A stretch of 7,948 nt of DNA from Altererythrobacter sp. (GTDB lineage Bacteria > Pseudomonadota > Alphaproteobacteria > Sphingomonadales > Sphingomonadaceae), in contig JALZVZ010000319.1 of the NCBI GenBank assembly GCA_023299945.1, positions 1-7,948 of the forward strand. Direction: 5' to 3'. A model generated the notes under the pieces. The model was not told the origin of the DNA, searched no databases, and saw only the letters and a program-made list of their open reading frames with translations. A program made the translations under genes and the position numbers. Each line of letters starts with the position of its first letter. The first letter of the stretch is position 1. Shown here piece after piece: positions 6,256 through 7,948 of this stretch.

Positions 6256-7254
6256 ATGAAAACGATGCAAAAAGCATCCTCAGCACTCGCCAATTTTTCC
6301 AAAATTATAGCCGTCAGTCTGACTGCCTTCAGCCTGACCGGATGCGGCGGAGAAGATGCACCCGCATTAGTCAATATAGCCGTTACGCCAACGCCTACAC
6401 CCACTAAAACGCCCAGCCCAACACCGGTTCCAACACTTTTGGCCGATATTGAGTACACCAGCGCGGCGACTTCCATTGGCGCAATGCCGCTCTTGCTTGA
6501 TATTTATCAGCCCGACACCGCCTGCGCCGCCAATCGCCCGACAGTCGTGTTTGTGCATGGCGGATCGTTTATCACGGGCAATAAGGACACAGCCAATTCG
6601 CGGCTGCTGGCAGAGGCGATAAACGCGCGCGGTTTTAACTTCGTCTCTATTCAATATCGCCTGCAAGGTGATGCACCGATCCTTTCTGCGCCTTTCGTTG
6701 CAGTGCGTGATGATTTGATCGCTGCAATAGGCGGTCAACAAGGACCGCGTTCCAACGCGATCGGCGCGGCGTTTGAGGATACAGTGACGGCTCTCAATTT
6801 CCTGCAAACCAATGCCGACACCTATTGCGCCGATATGAGCAGGCTGGCCCTGTGGGGATCTTCGGCGGGCTCGACCACTGTCATGCAAGTTGCATATGGA
6901 CTGGACCAATTTGGCATCACCCGCCCAGAGCCCAGCGTCGTGATGAATTATTGGGGCGATTTGCTGCGTGATAGCGACCTTGGCGCAGGAGAAGCGCCCT
7001 TCTTCACGCTTCACGGCACCGCAGATAGTGTTGTCGACTATCAAGCAGCGCTTGATCTAACTGCGCAAGCAGATGCAGTGAGTGTCCAACATAGTCTTTA
7101 TTCCGTCATCGGAGCGGACCACTCATTTGAAGCGATTAATATTGAGACCGTGAATGTTGGCGGCACCAGCCTGCTGGAGCTATCGAGCGACTTCGTTGAG
7201 GCACATCTAACCGGCACCGCGCCGCTCTATACCACGGTGGATATTACGCCTTAG
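6256..7254 (+). CDS. Lipoprotein alpha/beta-hydrolase (carboxylesterase-like)
   Basis: This is a predicted secreted, lipid-anchored serine hydrolase of 332 aa. The N-terminus has a lipoprotein signal peptide ending in the lipobox LTGC, with Cys30 as the acylation site. Residue +2 is Gly, so by the E. coli rule it would go to the outer membrane. Residues 44-60 form a Thr/Pro-rich tether alternating T-P. The alpha/beta-hydrolase fold follows: oxyanion-hole motif HGGSF (101-105), nucleophile elbow GSSAG with Ser203, then probable catalytic Asp257 (GTADSVV) and His289 (ADHSF). The triad therefore looks complete. C90 and C191 are the only cysteines after the anchor and could form a disulfide, fitting an extracytoplasmic location. 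The HGG and GxSxG pattern fits carboxylesterase/BD-FAE-like families, but the substrate cannot be deduced. It is co-directional with rsmA but 85 bp downstream, so it may or may not be co-transcribed. Its 3' end overlaps the convergent membrane-protein gene by 11 bp. Confidence 0.82.
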   Translation: MKTMQKASSALANFSKIIAVSLTAFSLTGCGGEDAPALVNIAVTPTPTPTKTPSPTPVPTLLADIEYTSAATSIGAMPLLLDIYQPDTACAANRPTVVFVHGGSFITGNKDTANSRLLAEAINARGFNFVSIQYRLQGDAPILSAPFVAVRDDLIAAIGGQQGPRSNAIGAAFEDTVTALNFLQTNADTYCADMSRLALWGSSAGSTTVMQVAYGLDQFGITRPEPSVVMNYWGDLLRDSDLGAGEAPFFTLHGTADSVVDYQAALDLTAQADAVSVQHSLYSVIGADHSFEAINIETVNVGGTSLLELSSDFVEAHLTGTAPLYTTVDITP

Positions 7255-7846
7255 CGCCCGCCCTCAGCCGCTTCGCCCATGCCGCAATCCTAAGCGCAAA
7301 GCACAGAGCAAAAATGATCGCATAGGCAAGGCGGAATGTGCCCGTCTCTTCGCCAGTTATCTGGCTTAAAATCAACGTAGTGAAGAAAGCTGCTGCTAGC
7401 GCATAGATGCCCACAATATGCAGCCATTTAACGAATATACGGGGCAGCGTCTTCGCAAGCTTGGGGAAGCTGGTAACGTTCATGCCGACCAAGACAAAAT
7501 AGATGTATAGGCCAGGGTTGAGATAAAAGTCTGAAGCCGCAGCGCCTTCGCCAATCAGGTAGACCGTCAGCAAGATCATATGGACATGGTGGTTGCCGGC
7601 CAAGGTCAGGCCAAAGCCAGCCCGTTGGCGCAGCAATGATCCAAACCGCTTGGCTCCGAATAAGTCGACCAAGGGCCGCGCAAGCAAGACCGGAATAAAC
7701 AGCATTGCAGATATACGCCCCGTCCACCGCGTCGCCATCTGCAAAGCGGTTTCATCGAGTAGGAGTTGCGTGACCGCGATTGTCGCAAATGCGATTGCGA
7801 CACCCAAGCCAACTGCTTTCCAAGGGTGTTTGTACGGAAAAACCAC
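7244..7846 (-). CDS. Polytopic membrane protein, ferric reductase/MsrQ-like
   Basis: This 200-residue inner-membrane protein is read from GTG 7846, with an in-frame stop four codons upstream (7858-7856), so it cannot extend further. About six hydrophobic segments are visible, near residues 12-30, 44-60, 78-98, 110-127, 142-162 and 171-189, with a basic C-terminal tail (AKRLRAGAKA). RWTGRISAMLFIPVLLARPL, then LLRQRAGFGL, a histidine cluster GNHHVHM (H86, H87, H89) and KWLHIVGIYAL (H143) resemble the ferric-reductase-like transmembrane domain, including MsrQ, where histidines in the helices bind heme b. By analogy it may be a b-type cytochrome moving electrons across the membrane. It is shorter at the ends than full ferric reductases, has no flavin or NADPH domain, and no MsrP partner is in the window. 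No strong Shine-Dalgarno precedes the GTG. The assignment to the superfamily is tentative; its being a real membrane protein is firm. Confidence 0.75.
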   Translation of the reverse strand: MVFPYKHPWKAVGLGVAIAFATIAVTQLLLDETALQMATRWTGRISAMLFIPVLLARPLVDLFGAKRFGSLLRQRAGFGLTLAGNHHVHMILLTVYLIGEGAAASDFYLNPGLYIYFVLVGMNVTSFPKLAKTLPRIFVKWLHIVGIYALAAAFFTTLILSQITGEETGTFRLAYAIIFALCFALRIAAWAKRLRAGAKA

Positions 7847-7861
7847 CGCTGCAAATTACAT

Positions 7862-7948
7862 ATGCGCGCGATCATTGTCCAATCACTCGCAATGGCGCGG
7901 AGCGAACCTGAAATTAGCGCCCTAACCCGCCTTTTTGCTCAATCTCCA
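7862..7948 (+). CDS. Possible start of a divergent gene, running off right edge
   Basis: From ATG 7862 a plus-strand frame stays open for 29 codons to the window end, beginning MRAIIVQSLAMARSEPEISA, with a second in-frame ATG at 7892. The other two plus-strand frames across 7862-7948 offer nothing gene-like, and the minus-strand frames contain early stops. A divergent gene here would suit the minus-strand membrane protein starting at 7846, but starting at 7862 would leave only 15 bp between the two genes. ATG 7892 would leave 45 bp. I do not recognise the sequence, and 29 codons are too few to establish a gene. Confidence 0.22.
   Translation, partial: MRAIIVQSLAMARSEPEISALTRLFAQSP

Noticed and set aside
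6384..6435. ACGCC/ACACC-rich repetitive stretch as a possible phase-variation tract
   Set aside because: The units are degenerate rather than exact repeats and simply encode the Thr/Pro tether, so slippage-based switching is unlikely.
6367..7044. 225-codon minus-strand frame opposite the hydrolase
   Set aside because: It covers the hydrolase catalytic region in antisense, has no recognisable domain, and the plus-strand product has a lipobox and a full triad.

Overview
The window reads as the chromosome of an alphaproteobacterium, most likely a member of the Sphingomonadales (Erythrobacteraceae/Sphingomonadaceae type). This is inferred from the protein sequences, the moderately GC-rich codon use and the gene order pepA < > lptD-surA-pdxA-rsmA. 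No database search was possible, so the taxon is a judgement from recognition.

Layout, left to right. (1) Positions 1-197 hold the first 65 codons of a leucyl aminopeptidase (pepA) on the minus strand, running off the left edge. (2) A short divergent intergenic region follows. (3) From about 258/315 to 6170 lies a plus-strand cluster of four housekeeping genes: lptD (outer-membrane LPS translocon), surA (periplasmic chaperone/prolyl isomerase), pdxA (vitamin B6 synthesis) and rsmA/ksgA (16S rRNA dimethyltransferase). surA-pdxA-rsmA are nearly or actually overlapping. lptD and surA are separated by 156 bp that contains inverted repeats. A hairpin just after rsmA (6172-6197) may mark the end of the operon. 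(4) At 6256-7254 is a plus-strand gene for a predicted lipoprotein alpha/beta-hydrolase (esterase-like) with a Thr/Pro-rich tether. (5) At 7244-7846 on the minus strand is a polytopic membrane protein resembling the ferric-reductase/MsrQ heme-membrane fold; its 3' end overlaps the hydrolase gene tail to tail. (6) The last ~90 bp contain an open plus-strand frame that may be the start of a divergent gene, but evidence is thin.

How the genes fit together: lptD-surA-pdxA-rsmA is the alphaproteobacterial counterpart of the Escherichia coli lptD-surA-pdxA-rsmA-apaG-apaH cluster, and SurA is known to help fold LptD. The E. coli apaG/apaH genes are not present downstream; a hydrolase lipoprotein sits there instead. 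I see no mobile element, CRISPR array, RNA gene or defence system. The window is mostly an ordinary core region, and the less-described part is the pair of genes at 6256-7846.
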